Shown here in pieces: positions 7,756 to 15,410 of a DNA stretch of 17,053 bases. The notes under the pieces are model-generated. The model worked only from the letters and a program-made list of their open reading frames with translations, searched no databases and had not been told where the DNA came from. Position numbers and translations under genes: made by a program. The stretch spans positions 16,467 through 33,519 of the forward strand of contig DDAD01000138.1 in NCBI GenBank assembly GCA_002333205.1, read 5' to 3'. The stretch is from Pedobacter sp. UBA2067 (lineage in GTDB: Bacteria; Bacteroidota; Bacteroidia; Sphingobacteriales; Sphingobacteriaceae). The stretch's first letter is position 1. Every line of letters starts with the position of its first letter.

Positions 7756-8373
7756 TTAGTGCTTAAATACCTCGATAAACAGCCGAATTGCGAAGATGAT
7801 GATTACTGCGCCGGCCACCCGGTTCAGGTTTTGAATAGACCGCTCCTTAATCTTATAGCGGAGTTTAGCGGCATAGAAGGTCTTTACTGCATCTACTGTG
7901 AGCTGTGTGGCCATAGCGACAACAAAAAAGCCGATCTTCTCGGCGGCTTCAAAGTGCAGCTGAACAGAAACGAACCCGCCCACCATTATCCAGAACATCA
8001 GGGTGGTGGGCGATAGCAGACACATCAGGAAACCCTTTAGCATGTACCCACTTCGCTTGATATTTTCATTAGCTTCCAGGTCGTAGTTTACTTTTACCTT
8101 ATTGATCAGGTAATAAAGCCCAACACCGAGGAGAAACAATCCGCCAATAACCCCGATGTACTGGTTGTATCTTGAATTGTAAACCACAAACTGTGCGCTG
8201 AAGATGGTAGCAGAGATGAAGATGATGTCGCTTAATACCACACCGATGGCCAATGAAAATCCAGCCTTAAAGCCTTTTTCAATGCTGGTTTTAATCATGG
8301 AAAAGAATACAGGCCCCGTTAAAAATGAAAACAAAATGCCCGCACCTATCCCTTGTATTGTTGCTTCAAACAT
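7756..8373 (-). CDS. LysE family translocator (amino-acid exporter-like)
   Basis: This 205-aa inner-membrane protein belongs to the LysE/RhtB superfamily, whose members export amino acids or related small metabolites. The N-terminus (GIGAGILFSFLTGPVFFSMIK) carries the family's first transmembrane helix with the conserved Gly-Pro turn. About six hydrophobic helices follow, including FSLAIGVVLSDIIFISATIF, a GGLFLLGVGLYYLI helix, the LMCLLSPTTLMFWIMVGGF block with the family's Pro-Thr pair, and a C-terminal VAGAVIIIFAIRLFIEVF helix. Length is normal (200-215 aa). The ATG at 8373 gives a direct run into the first helix. It is transcribed against the PurF-like gene and divergently from the sugar transporter. 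The substrate cannot be told from sequence. Confidence 0.88.
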   Translation of the reverse strand: MFEATIQGIGAGILFSFLTGPVFFSMIKTSIEKGFKAGFSLAIGVVLSDIIFISATIFSAQFVVYNSRYNQYIGVIGGLFLLGVGLYYLINKVKVNYDLEANENIKRSGYMLKGFLMCLLSPTTLMFWIMVGGFVSVQLHFEAAEKIGFFVVAMATQLTVDAVKTFYAAKLRYKIKERSIQNLNRVAGAVIIIFAIRLFIEVFKH

Positions 8374-8609
8374 TAATTTACGTGTGTATAATGTGCTAAT
8401 ATGCGAATTTACGCTTAAAAACAGGGACTGTCACTTGCGGTTTGTAAACAGCGGCACAGTTCCGATCTCTTAATTAAACCGTCAAATACCGGAAAAATTA
8501 CCTTCAGGGCTATCTTTTAAGTTACATTTAAAGATTGTACAAACATTGCAGGCAGTAGCACAAATTTTTTATTTATGTTTAGCGAATAAAACTTTTCACT
8601 AACCATAAC
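8374..8609. promoter_or_regulatory. Divergent intergenic region between the LysE-family gene and the sugar transporter
   Basis: These 236 nt should hold promoters for both genes. For the minus strand the best -7 candidate is TAAATTCG (8404-8411), one base off TAnnTTTG, with no good -33. For the plus strand the best is TATGTTTA (8574-8581), also one base off, with a TTG 25 nt upstream. Neither is convincing. I see no small ORF, hairpin or operator-like palindrome that stands out. Confidence 0.4.
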
Positions 8610-10217
8610 ATGAAACAAGACGAACAAAAAAATTATGGAACGGCGCTATACAGCATCATCACCGTTTTCTTTTTCTGGGGTTTCGTGGCTGCATCTAACG
8701 GGGTTTTTATTCCCTTTTGTAAGTCGCATTTTGATTTAACCCAGTTTGAATCTCAACTGATTGACTATACCTTTTACGGGGGATATTTCATTGGATCATT
8801 AATTCTTTATTTCGCATCTCAAGCTAGTAAAGTTGACATATTAAACAAAATCGGGTATAAGAAAGGTATTATTGCCGGACTTGTACTTTCTGCCGGAGGC
8901 GCCCTGTTAATGGTTCCTGCAGTACATTCTGGATCATTTGCTTTTATTCTATTGGCCTTTTTTGTCATTGCAATCGGATTTTCACTGCAACAAACGGCAG
9001 CAAACCCTTTTGTTGTTGCATTAGGACCTGAAGAAAGTGGTACCCACCGACTAAATCTTGCAGGTGGTGTTAACAACCTTGGTGGATTAATGGGGCCTGT
9101 GATTGTAAGTATTGTGCTTTTCGGTTCTGCTAGTGATGCCGTTCCAAAAGCGGTAGACATCACATCTATTAATAATTTGTACTTCATTTTAGCTGGATTA
9201 TTCCTTGCTGTAGCTGTCTTCTATGCTTTCACCAAGCTTCCAGAAGTAACCAACACTGATAAAATAGAAACAAGTCCGAAATCAAACGGACCAATCTTCG
9301 TCATGATTCTTGGGTTTTTAATGGTGCTTGCGGCAAGTCCGTTAGCGCGCATGACCCAGATTAGCGAGTCTGTTTATGTTTACTCCTCACTGGTTATTAT
9401 CGTTGGTTCCTTATTATATGCCTATTTAAATAAAAAAGAACGCCCGGAAGACTGGGGTGCAATGCGCTACCCACAACTTATCTTGGGTATGCTTGCAATT
9501 TTCATCTACGTAGGGGTAGAGGTAACTATTCAGAGTAACCTTGGTACCTTGCTTAACTTACCGGAATTTGGTGGTCTGGAAGAGTCTGATATCAAAGAAT
9601 ACATTTCACTTTACTGGGGAAGTATGATGATTGGTCGTTGGACCGGTGCCGTAAGTGCATTCAACTTAAGCAAAACAACTAAAACCATCCTGACTGTAAT
9701 TGTACCATTCATCGCTTTTGGAGTTATCCTTTTGGTGACACATGCTACAGGAACCGAAGTTAGTAACCTTTATGTATATGGCATTTCAGTAGCCATCATG
9801 GTTTTCGCTTTCTTCGTTGGACAGGAAAAGCCAGCAAAAACGTTAGCAATTTTCAGTGCACTGGGTGTAATCGCCATGATTGTTGGTTTAATGACTACAG
9901 GCCCAGTTGCGATTTTCGCGTTTATTAGCGGCGGTCTTTGCTGCTCTATTATGTGGCCATCCATTTTTGCACTTTCCATCACTGGTTTGGGTAAATACAC
10001 CAGCCAGGGTTCATCATTCCTGATCATGATGATCTTAGGTGGTGCGATCATTCCACCAATCCAGGGAACACTTGCAGATGCTGAAGGTATCCACGCTTCC
10101 TACATCGTTCCACTGATCGGTTTTGCATACCTGATCTTCTTTGCATGGAGAGTAAGTGGTGTTCTGAAACAACAGGGCATCAATGTTGAAGAAATTGCCG
10201 CTGAAGGGGGACACTAA
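8610..10217 (+). CDS. FHS-type sugar MFS transporter (FucP/GluP-like), long form
   Basis: This 535-aa inner-membrane permease is probably a proton-coupled sugar symporter of the fucose-galactose-glucose:H+ group. Family hallmarks are the first helix FFFWGFVAASNGVFIPF, the QQTAANPFVVALG block (127-139), CSIMWPSIFALSITGLG (445-461) and QGSSFLIMMILGGAIIPP (466-483). Canonical FucP-type proteins are about 410-440 aa with 12 helices. Here two extra hydrophobic hairpins are visible, one between the halves (about 228-247 and 255-274) and one inside the second half (about 359-377 and 386-404), which would bring the total to 14-16 helices. The dCMP deaminase start follows 6 nt after the stop, so they are probably co-transcribed although functionally unrelated. 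The substrate is not determinable; no sugar-utilisation genes flank it. Confidence 0.87.
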   Translation: MKQDEQKNYGTALYSIITVFFFWGFVAASNGVFIPFCKSHFDLTQFESQLIDYTFYGGYFIGSLILYFASQASKVDILNKIGYKKGIIAGLVLSAGGALLMVPAVHSGSFAFILLAFFVIAIGFSLQQTAANPFVVALGPEESGTHRLNLAGGVNNLGGLMGPVIVSIVLFGSASDAVPKAVDITSINNLYFILAGLFLAVAVFYAFTKLPEVTNTDKIETSPKSNGPIFVMILGFLMVLAASPLARMTQISESVYVYSSLVIIVGSLLYAYLNKKERPEDWGAMRYPQLILGMLAIFIYVGVEVTIQSNLGTLLNLPEFGGLEESDIKEYISLYWGSMMIGRWTGAVSAFNLSKTTKTILTVIVPFIAFGVILLVTHATGTEVSNLYVYGISVAIMVFAFFVGQEKPAKTLAIFSALGVIAMIVGLMTTGPVAIFAFISGGLCCSIMWPSIFALSITGLGKYTSQGSSFLIMMILGGAIIPPIQGTLADAEGIHASYIVPLIGFAYLIFFAWRVSGVLKQQGINVEEIAAEGGH

Positions 10218-10223
10218 GAACAT

Positions 10224-10676
10224 ATGGGTTCAAGACCTGGCTTCACCGATATATACATGAATTTAGCAACCGATCTTGCTGTCCGCTCACATTGTGTGCG
10301 GGCACAAGTAGGTGCTGTGCTCGCTAAAGATACCCGCATCATTTCTATCGGGTATAATGGCCCGCCCGCAGGAACACACAACTGCGACGAAGAGTGGCCG
10401 GAAACCGGCTGCGAAAAAGACTCCCGCGGAAGCTGCTTACTTGCACTTCATGCCGAGCAAAATGCCATCCTCTTTGCTACAAAGAATGGATCAAATCTCG
10501 AAGGTGCTACTTTATACTGCACCCTTTCGCCATGCATTGCATGCGCTAGACTAATTTTATCATCTGGAATAAAACACGTCGTTTTCAAAAACTCCTATGC
10601 CGAATATAAAGGCCTGGCGAGCGATGAAGGCGTGGATTTCTTAAAAAGATTCGGCGTTGAAGTTATAAAATACTAA
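10224..10676 (+). CDS. dCMP deaminase family protein (ComEB-like)
   Basis: This 150-aa cytosolic zinc enzyme probably deaminates dCMP to dUMP, feeding dTMP synthesis. The zinc-binding and catalytic motif HAEQNA is at residues 76-81 (His 76, proton-shuttle Glu 78). The second zinc motif, PCIAC, has Cys 104 and Cys 107. The upstream signature VGAVLAKDTRIISIGYNGPP (29-48) is the deoxycytidylate deaminase substrate-loop region. Additional cysteines (54, 63, 71) lie in the insertion typical of this family, where a structural zinc can bind. Length is typical. It starts 6 nt after the transporter and ends 8 nt before the guaA ATG. A riboflavin-type or tRNA deaminase is less likely because of the GYNGPP block and the small size. 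Confidence 0.9.
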   Translation: MGSRPGFTDIYMNLATDLAVRSHCVRAQVGAVLAKDTRIISIGYNGPPAGTHNCDEEWPETGCEKDSRGSCLLALHAEQNAILFATKNGSNLEGATLYCTLSPCIACARLILSSGIKHVVFKNSYAEYKGLASDEGVDFLKRFGVEVIKY

Positions 10677-10684
10677 CTTTGGCC

Positions 10685-12214
10685 ATGCTAGAAAAAATCA
10701 TAATTCTCGATTTTGGATCCCAGTACACACAACTTATTGCAAGAAGAGTTCGCGAGCTAAACGTTTACTGTGAAATTCATCCCTTTAACAACATTCCGGA
10801 AATAACCTCAGACGTAAAAGGCATCATCTTTTCCGGAAGTCCTTATTCTGTTAGACAAGAAGACGCACCACAGATTGAACTAGAGCGGTTCATGCAGCAC
10901 TACCCTGTTCTTGCAGTGTGCTACGGCGCACAGTACATCGCTTTACATTCGGGCGGAGATGTGCAGCCATCCTCTACAAGAGAATATGGCAGAGCCAACC
11001 TTGGCTATGTTTCTCAAAGCAGCAAATTATTCAAAAACATTAATGAAAGCTCTCAGGTGTGGATGTCACATGGTGATACCATTACGGAGGTTCCTGATGC
11101 ATTTGAAATCATTGCCAGCACAGACAGTGTCCGTGTGGCAGCATATCAGGTGAAAGACACGCAAACTTACGCCATCCAGTTTCACCCGGAAGTAACACAC
11201 AGCACTGACGGTAAACAATTGTTAGAAAACTTCCTGGTAGATATCTGCGGTTGTAAACAGGAGTGGACGCCAGATGCTTTCGTTGAGTCGACCATTGCCA
11301 ACCTGAAAGCGCAACTTGGCGATGACAAAGTTGTACTAGGTCTTTCTGGTGGTGTAGATTCCAGCGTTGCAGCAGTATTATTGCACAGAGCAATTGGCAC
11401 AAACCTGCACTGCATATTTGTAGACAATGGCTTACTAAGAAAAGACGAGTACGAAGCTGTTTTAGAACAGTATAAGCACATGGGCTTAAACATCAGAGGT
11501 ATCGATGCTAAAGACCGTTTCTTAAGCCAATTGGCTGGGTTAAAAGATCCGGAAATGAAGCGTAAGGCGATTGGTCGTGTATTTATCGAAGTATTCGATG
11601 ATGCGGCTCATGAAGTTCAAAACGTGAAATGGTTAGGACAGGGTACTATTTATCCCGATGTAATTGAATCTGTATCGGTAAAAGGTCCTTCTGCAACGAT
11701 CAAGTCGCACCATAACGTTGGTGGATTGCCTGCATACATGAAATTGAAGGTTGTAGAGCCTTTAAATACTTTGTTTAAGGATGAAGTAAGGCGTGTAGGA
11801 AAAACACTCGGCATTGACGATGTAATCCTTGGACGTCATCCTTTCCCTGGACCAGGCTTGGCCATCCGTATTTTAGGTGATGTTACTGCAGAAAAGGTTG
11901 CCATTCTTCAGGAAGCTGATGCGATTTATATAAACAATTTGAAAGAAGCCGGGTTATACGATCAGGTGTGGCAGGCGGGTGCGATATTCTTGCCAGTGCA
12001 GTCTGTCGGTGTAATGGGCGACGAGCGTACTTACGAGAATGTGATATGTCTGCGGGCTGTAGAGTCTGTAGATGGCATGACTGCCGATTGGTGTCATTTA
12101 CCTTACCCTGTACTCGCTAAGATTTCTAATGAAATTATAAATAAAGTAAAAGGAATTAATCGCGTTGTATATGATATCAGCTCCAAACCACCAGCAACGA
12201 TTGAGTGGGAATAA
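10685..12214 (+). CDS. guaA: GMP synthase (glutamine-hydrolysing)
   Basis: This 509-aa cytosolic enzyme converts XMP to GMP using ATP and glutamine. It has an N-terminal class I glutamine amidotransferase domain (about 1-190) with nucleophile Cys 79 in CYGAQ and partner residues His 167 and Glu 169 in FHPEVTHS. The ATP-pyrophosphatase domain follows with the P-loop SGGVDS at 221-226. The C-terminal dimerisation domain ends in the family signature SKPPATIEWE. Length matches the family (about 505-525 aa). The ATG at 10685 is preferred over an in-frame TTG six nt upstream because it places LEKIIILDFGSQ at the very N-terminus. It sits 8 nt after the dCMP deaminase gene, and its last 44 nt overlap the next gene's start. 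Confidence 0.97.
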   Translation: MLEKIIILDFGSQYTQLIARRVRELNVYCEIHPFNNIPEITSDVKGIIFSGSPYSVRQEDAPQIELERFMQHYPVLAVCYGAQYIALHSGGDVQPSSTREYGRANLGYVSQSSKLFKNINESSQVWMSHGDTITEVPDAFEIIASTDSVRVAAYQVKDTQTYAIQFHPEVTHSTDGKQLLENFLVDICGCKQEWTPDAFVESTIANLKAQLGDDKVVLGLSGGVDSSVAAVLLHRAIGTNLHCIFVDNGLLRKDEYEAVLEQYKHMGLNIRGIDAKDRFLSQLAGLKDPEMKRKAIGRVFIEVFDDAAHEVQNVKWLGQGTIYPDVIESVSVKGPSATIKSHHNVGGLPAYMKLKVVEPLNTLFKDEVRRVGKTLGIDDVILGRHPFPGPGLAIRILGDVTAEKVAILQEADAIYINNLKEAGLYDQVWQAGAIFLPVQSVGVMGDERTYENVICLRAVESVDGMTADWCHLPYPVLAKISNEIINKVKGINRVVYDISSKPPATIEWE

Positions 12215-13412
12215 AATATTAATCACACTTGCCTTCGGATTGCTGATTTCTGCCTGTTCACCAAAGATACAGCCGAAATCAACGCCAACACCTTCAAAGC
12301 CTGAAAAAGCTAAGGAGCGTGCCGCAACTGAACCGGAGTCCAAGAAATTTACGGAAGCAACTATTTCTATGTTGCTTCCGTTTAAACTAAACCAGATCAA
12401 CATCAAGGCGCCTACAAAGGCTGAAGTAGAAAAGGCTGCACTCGCAATCGAATTCTACCAGGGCTTTATGCTGGGCATTGATTCTGCTGCCAGCTCTGGT
12501 TTTAATTTCAAAATCAATGTACTGGATACCCGTGACTACAATGCACAAATAGAAAGTGTTATGAAGTCTGGGGAGCTCACCCAAAGCAACCTGCTAATTG
12601 GACCGGTTTACCCCGATGGACAGAAGTATATTGCCAACTACACCATCGCAAACAAACTGCCCATTGTTTCTCCGCTTGCGGCTTCCATGCCACAGGAGTT
12701 CAACAACCCCAATCTAATTTCTGTAGTCAATAACATCAACCTGCATGTTCAGAAAGTTGGTGGCCATATCACTAAGAATCATAATTCGGAAAACACCGTT
12801 GTGGTCTTAATCAATCCAAAGCACTCGGATGATGAAGTCTATGGAGCACCCTTACGGCAGTATTTTACAAACGTTAAAAACAAAAAGCTCAGTTTTCAGG
12901 AATACGCATCTGTCTTTTCGATGGAGATGAAAGTTCAGAAGAACAAGAAATATGTTATCCTGCTCAGTTCTTCAAATAAACAGTTTGTAACGGCCAGTAT
13001 AGATAAGCTACTAAAAATGCAGCGTGCAGGCTTAAACGTGAGCTTGTATGGTCATCCAAACTGGACGAAGCAATCTTACCCGGCCGAAAAACTTCAGGCT
13101 TTAAACACGATTGTAAGCAGTTCCTATAAAATTGATTATCGTAGGCCAGCTGTAATCGAGTTCGTTAAAAAGTACAGACAAGCATACCAGTTTGAGCCGA
13201 GTGAATATGCTTTCAAAGGATATGACACCGGCTTGTTTTTCGGGAATCTGATTGCCAGGTCAGGCCCTGATTTCCTGAATCAAATTACCAAGCATAATTA
13301 CAGAGGGTTGCACAACGGTTTCCATTTTGTACACGACGACAAACTCGGCTACATCAACACCAGTTTGATGTTGTTACAGTACAAGAACTTTGCATTAAAC
13401 ACGATTGAATGA
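12171..13412 (+). CDS. Lipoprotein with predicted type-1 periplasmic-binding (PBP1) fold
   Basis: This 413-aa predicted lipoprotein has a basic N-region, hydrophobic core ILITLAFGLLISA and lipobox ISAC, with the lipidated Cys at residue 29. A Pro/Lys/Ser/Glu-rich linker (about 30-65) follows. The body resembles Leu/Ile/Val-binding or LpoA-type receptors: TISMLLPFKLNQI, a helix AIEFYQGFMLGID, an LLIGPVYPDG turn, LPIVSPLAASMP, and later VVVLINP and FKGYDTGLFFGNL. In Bacteroidota, proteins with LysM domains plus this fold often follow guaA; here no LysM repeat is visible. It may support cell-wall enzymes or bind a small ligand, but the function is unknown. The only suitable ATG lies inside guaA (44-nt overlap); the in-frame TTG at 12165 is a weaker choice. 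The next gene overlaps by 4 nt. Confidence 0.8.
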   Translation: MISAPNHQQRLSGNKILITLAFGLLISACSPKIQPKSTPTPSKPEKAKERAATEPESKKFTEATISMLLPFKLNQINIKAPTKAEVEKAALAIEFYQGFMLGIDSAASSGFNFKINVLDTRDYNAQIESVMKSGELTQSNLLIGPVYPDGQKYIANYTIANKLPIVSPLAASMPQEFNNPNLISVVNNINLHVQKVGGHITKNHNSENTVVVLINPKHSDDEVYGAPLRQYFTNVKNKKLSFQEYASVFSMEMKVQKNKKYVILLSSSNKQFVTASIDKLLKMQRAGLNVSLYGHPNWTKQSYPAEKLQALNTIVSSSYKIDYRRPAVIEFVKKYRQAYQFEPSEYAFKGYDTGLFFGNLIARSGPDFLNQITKHNYRGLHNGFHFVHDDKLGYINTSLMLLQYKNFALNTIE

Positions 13413-14572
13413 AAGTAGAACATCAGATCAGAACGTTCGAAAAGATATTTAAGGAATACGACGGTTCGCAGCCTTTACACCGCTTTCTAGTGAGTTATTT
13501 TAAGGCGAATAAGCAAATGGGGTCGTCAGACCGCCGCTGGGCATCCAGGTACCTGTACAGCTTCTTCCGGATTGGTAAAGCATTGCCAGAACGAAGCCAG
13601 ATGGAACGTCTTACGGTAGGGGACTTCCTTTGCAATACCACGAACAGCTTATTGCTGCAAAGCCAGCAGCCGGATTGGAATGAGCAGGTGAGTTTACCCG
13701 TTGCGGCAAAGCTGGTGCTGATTAAAGACCTTTATCCAGACTTTAATCTGGAGGCGATCTTTCCTTTCGGCGAACAGCTGTCTGCAGGTATAGATCGTCA
13801 GGTGTTCCTCGAATCTTTCTTCACACAGCCAGATTTGTTTATACGCGTAAAACCCAAACATGCCTCAGAATTACATACCGCGCTCACTGAAGCTGGTGTT
13901 CATGTAAAAGAAATATCTGAAAACGTGTTCTCGCTGCCTAATGGCACCAAGTTGGCCCATATTCTGCCGGATGCCAAATACTATCAGGTACAGGATCTTT
14001 CCTCACAACGCACGGGCAAGTACTTTCAGCCTAAGCCTTTTGAATACTGGTGGGATTGTTGCGCCGCATCTGGCGGAAAATCGCTGCTGCTCCATGAAAT
14101 GGAACCAAAGGTTCAGCTGCTTGTAAGTGATGTCCGCGAGAACAGTTTAAATAATCTTGATGAACGCTTTCAGGAAGCCGGAATAAACAAGTACCAGAAG
14201 AAGGTTCTTGATCTGTTGGTCGATAATGAGCAACACCTGCATCATTATGAATTTGATGGGATCATCCTTGATGCACCTTGCTCGGGTTCCGGAACATGGG
14301 GTAGAACGCCGGAAATGTTATACTACTTCAATGAAGAGAAGGTTAAGCATTTCAACGGCCTTCAGAAGGCTATTGCCACCAATGTACTTAAATATCTTAA
14401 ACCTGGCCAGCCTTTAATTTACATCACCTGTTCGGTCTTTGCTGCCGAAAATGAAGATGTAGTAGAGCACCTACAGAAGAGCTGTGGTTTGCAACTGGAG
14501 GCAATGGAAGTAATAAGAGGATATCAGGAGAAGGCAGACACCATGTTTGTCGCACGCCTGCGTAAACCTTAG
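13409..14572 (+). CDS. RsmB/NOP family RNA (cytosine-C5) methyltransferase
   Basis: This 387-aa SAM-dependent enzyme probably methylates cytosine in rRNA (RsmB-like, m5C). A helical N-terminal region (about 1-140) precedes a Rossmann methyltransferase domain. SAM motif I is DCCAASGGKS at 216-225 (the usual form is CAAPGGKT, so Ser replaces Pro). Motif IV is DAPCSGSGTWGRTPE with Cys 291 (release of the product), and motif VI is ITCSVFAAENED with the nucleophile Cys 341. Both catalytic cysteines are present, so it should be active. It is shorter than E. coli RsmB (about 430 aa) and the N-terminal part is only weakly NusB-like. The start ATG overlaps the preceding TGA stop (ATGA, 13409-13412), implying translational coupling to the lipoprotein. 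It converges on a small minus-strand ORF with a 1-nt gap and no terminator between. Confidence 0.88.
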   Translation: MKVEHQIRTFEKIFKEYDGSQPLHRFLVSYFKANKQMGSSDRRWASRYLYSFFRIGKALPERSQMERLTVGDFLCNTTNSLLLQSQQPDWNEQVSLPVAAKLVLIKDLYPDFNLEAIFPFGEQLSAGIDRQVFLESFFTQPDLFIRVKPKHASELHTALTEAGVHVKEISENVFSLPNGTKLAHILPDAKYYQVQDLSSQRTGKYFQPKPFEYWWDCCAASGGKSLLLHEMEPKVQLLVSDVRENSLNNLDERFQEAGINKYQKKVLDLLVDNEQHLHHYEFDGIILDAPCSGSGTWGRTPEMLYYFNEEKVKHFNGLQKAIATNVLKYLKPGQPLIYITCSVFAAENEDVVEHLQKSCGLQLEAMEVIRGYQEKADTMFVARLRKP

Positions 14573-14573
14573 T

Positions 14574-14693
14574 CTAATGGCTTTTTGCGTGTGCTGACAA
14601 CCAGGCACGCAACTTGTCCCTCAGGTGGCGAATGCCCTCGAAGAATATGGCCAGTAGGCCAATAATCAGCGTATATTGCTCAAAACTGTTCAT
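14574..14693 (-). CDS. Putative 39-aa single-span membrane peptide
   Basis: A short ATG-started ORF lies downstream of the MarC gene on the same strand, 40 nt after its stop. The peptide begins MNSFEQYTLIIGLLAIFFEG. Residues about 7-21 form one hydrophobic span, and the rest (residues 21-39) is basic and helical (RHLRDKLRAWLSAHAKSH). By the positive-inside rule the C-terminus would face the cytoplasm. It fills almost exactly the space between the rsmB-like stop and the MarC gene, which favours a real gene. No family is recognised, and no Shine-Dalgarno, separate promoter or terminator is visible, so it would be expressed with marC. Chance is still possible at this length. Confidence 0.45.
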   Translation of the reverse strand: MNSFEQYTLIIGLLAIFFEGIRHLRDKLRAWLSAHAKSH

Positions 14694-14733
14694 GGCGCGT
14701 TTATCTGCTTAACACCAATTTAAGTTATTTTGT

Positions 14734-15306
14734 TTACAATCCCGTATTGTTTCTAAATAACTTAATGGCAATTGCCAGTAAGATGATACCGAAGGCCTTA
14801 CGCAGAATGTTAAGGCCGGTTTTTCCGAGTAATCTTTCCAGTCTGTTGGTGTTTTTCAGTACAAAGTACACGAAGATCATATTAATGATAATCCCCACCA
14901 GAATATTCTGGCTGGTGTACTCCGTTTTTAACGAAAGCAGTGTAGTCATGGTACCTGCACCCGCTATAATCGGGAATGCCAGCGGCACGATCGATACTGT
15001 TTCATGTGCTTCTTCCTTATCTTTAAACAGGGTTAAACCCAGCACCATTTCCATAGCTAGTGCAAAGATCACCAGCGAGCCTGCGATAGCGAAAGAGGCT
15101 ACATCAAGTCCAATGATCTTCAGTAGGCCTTCACCGGCAAACAGAAAGATAATCATCAATACGGTTGCAACCAGTGTAGCCTTCTCAGACTCAATATGCC
15201 CTGCTTTTCTTCTCAGCTCAATAATGATTGGAATGGAGCCCAAGATGTCTATCACAGCAAATAGCACCATAGAGGTCGTAAGAATCTGGCTTATATTGAA
15301 TTCCAT
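14734..15306 (-). CDS. MarC family integral membrane protein
   Basis: This 190-aa inner-membrane protein belongs to the MarC (UPF0056/NAAT) family. Members are predicted transporters, but most have no established substrate; the name comes from the E. coli mar locus although MarC itself is not needed for resistance. The N-terminus MVLFAVIDILGSIPIIIEL carries the family's conserved first helix, here with IDILGSIP where many members have a similar D-P-x-G-x-x-P pattern. The block IVPLAFPIIAGAGTMTTLL (about 106-124) is the strongest family signature. Six hydrophobic helices are visible and length is typical (about 190-220 aa). It has its own promoter-like box immediately upstream and is separated from the amino-acid permease by a strong terminator. 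Confidence 0.88.
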   Translation of the reverse strand: MEFNISQILTTSMVLFAVIDILGSIPIIIELRRKAGHIESEKATLVATVLMIIFLFAGEGLLKIIGLDVASFAIAGSLVIFALAMEMVLGLTLFKDKEEAHETVSIVPLAFPIIAGAGTMTTLLSLKTEYTSQNILVGIIINMIFVYFVLKNTNRLERLLGKTGLNILRKAFGIILLAIAIKLFRNNTGL

Positions 15307-15325
15307 CAGTTTAAATCTTTTAGCA

Positions 15326-15360
15326 CAAAGGTAATTCTATTAACTGCATTATAAAACAAA
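15326..15360 (-). promoter_or_regulatory. Probable promoter of the marC-like gene
   Basis: On the minus strand a perfect -7 box TACCTTTG (plus-strand 15326-15333) is preceded by TTTG (plus-strand 15357-15360) at a 23-nt spacing, slightly longer than the usual 19-21. The leader would be only about a dozen nt. The TTTG element lies within one arm of the permease terminator. Confidence 0.5.
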
Positions 15361-15394
15361 AGCGGCTATCTTTTGGACAGCCGCTTTTGTTTTA
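15352..15394 (-). terminator. Terminator after the amino-acid permease
   Basis: A perfect 16-bp inverted repeat has AAAACAAAAGCGGCT at 15353-15367 pairing with its exact complement at 15379-15393, plus one more outer T-A pair, around an 11-nt loop. On the minus strand the GC core AGCCGC is followed by TTTTGTTTTA, so it terminates the permease transcript 17 nt after its stop. The repeat is symmetrical and could also stop plus-strand transcription. Confidence 0.88.
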
Positions 15395-15410
15395 TGTGGA
15401 TTAAAGATCG

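Noticed and set aside
8204..8473. 89-codon open frame on the plus strand over the start of the LysE-family gene
   Set aside because: It is mostly antisense to a well-supported membrane protein gene and has no recognisable features of its own.
8574..8581. TATGTTTA as a promoter -7 box for the sugar transporter
   Set aside because: It is one base off consensus and the nearest TTG is 25 nt upstream. In such AT-rich sequence this is expected by chance, so it is mentioned only inside the intergenic entry.
10679..10684. In-frame TTG start two codons upstream of the guaA ATG
   Set aside because: The ATG at 10685 gives the standard family N-terminus, and there is no reason to prefer a rarer start.
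14585..14612. Hairpin TTGCGTG(T)GC / GCACGCAA between the rsmB-like gene and marC
   Set aside because: The stem has a bulge and a 10-nt loop, and neither strand has a following T-tract. It lies inside the 39-codon ORF and is not a convincing terminator.
14747..15334. 195-codon open frame on the plus strand opposite marC
   Set aside because: It is a mirror of the hydrophobic marC reading frame. Its product has no recognisable domain, while the minus-strand frame carries clear MarC signatures.
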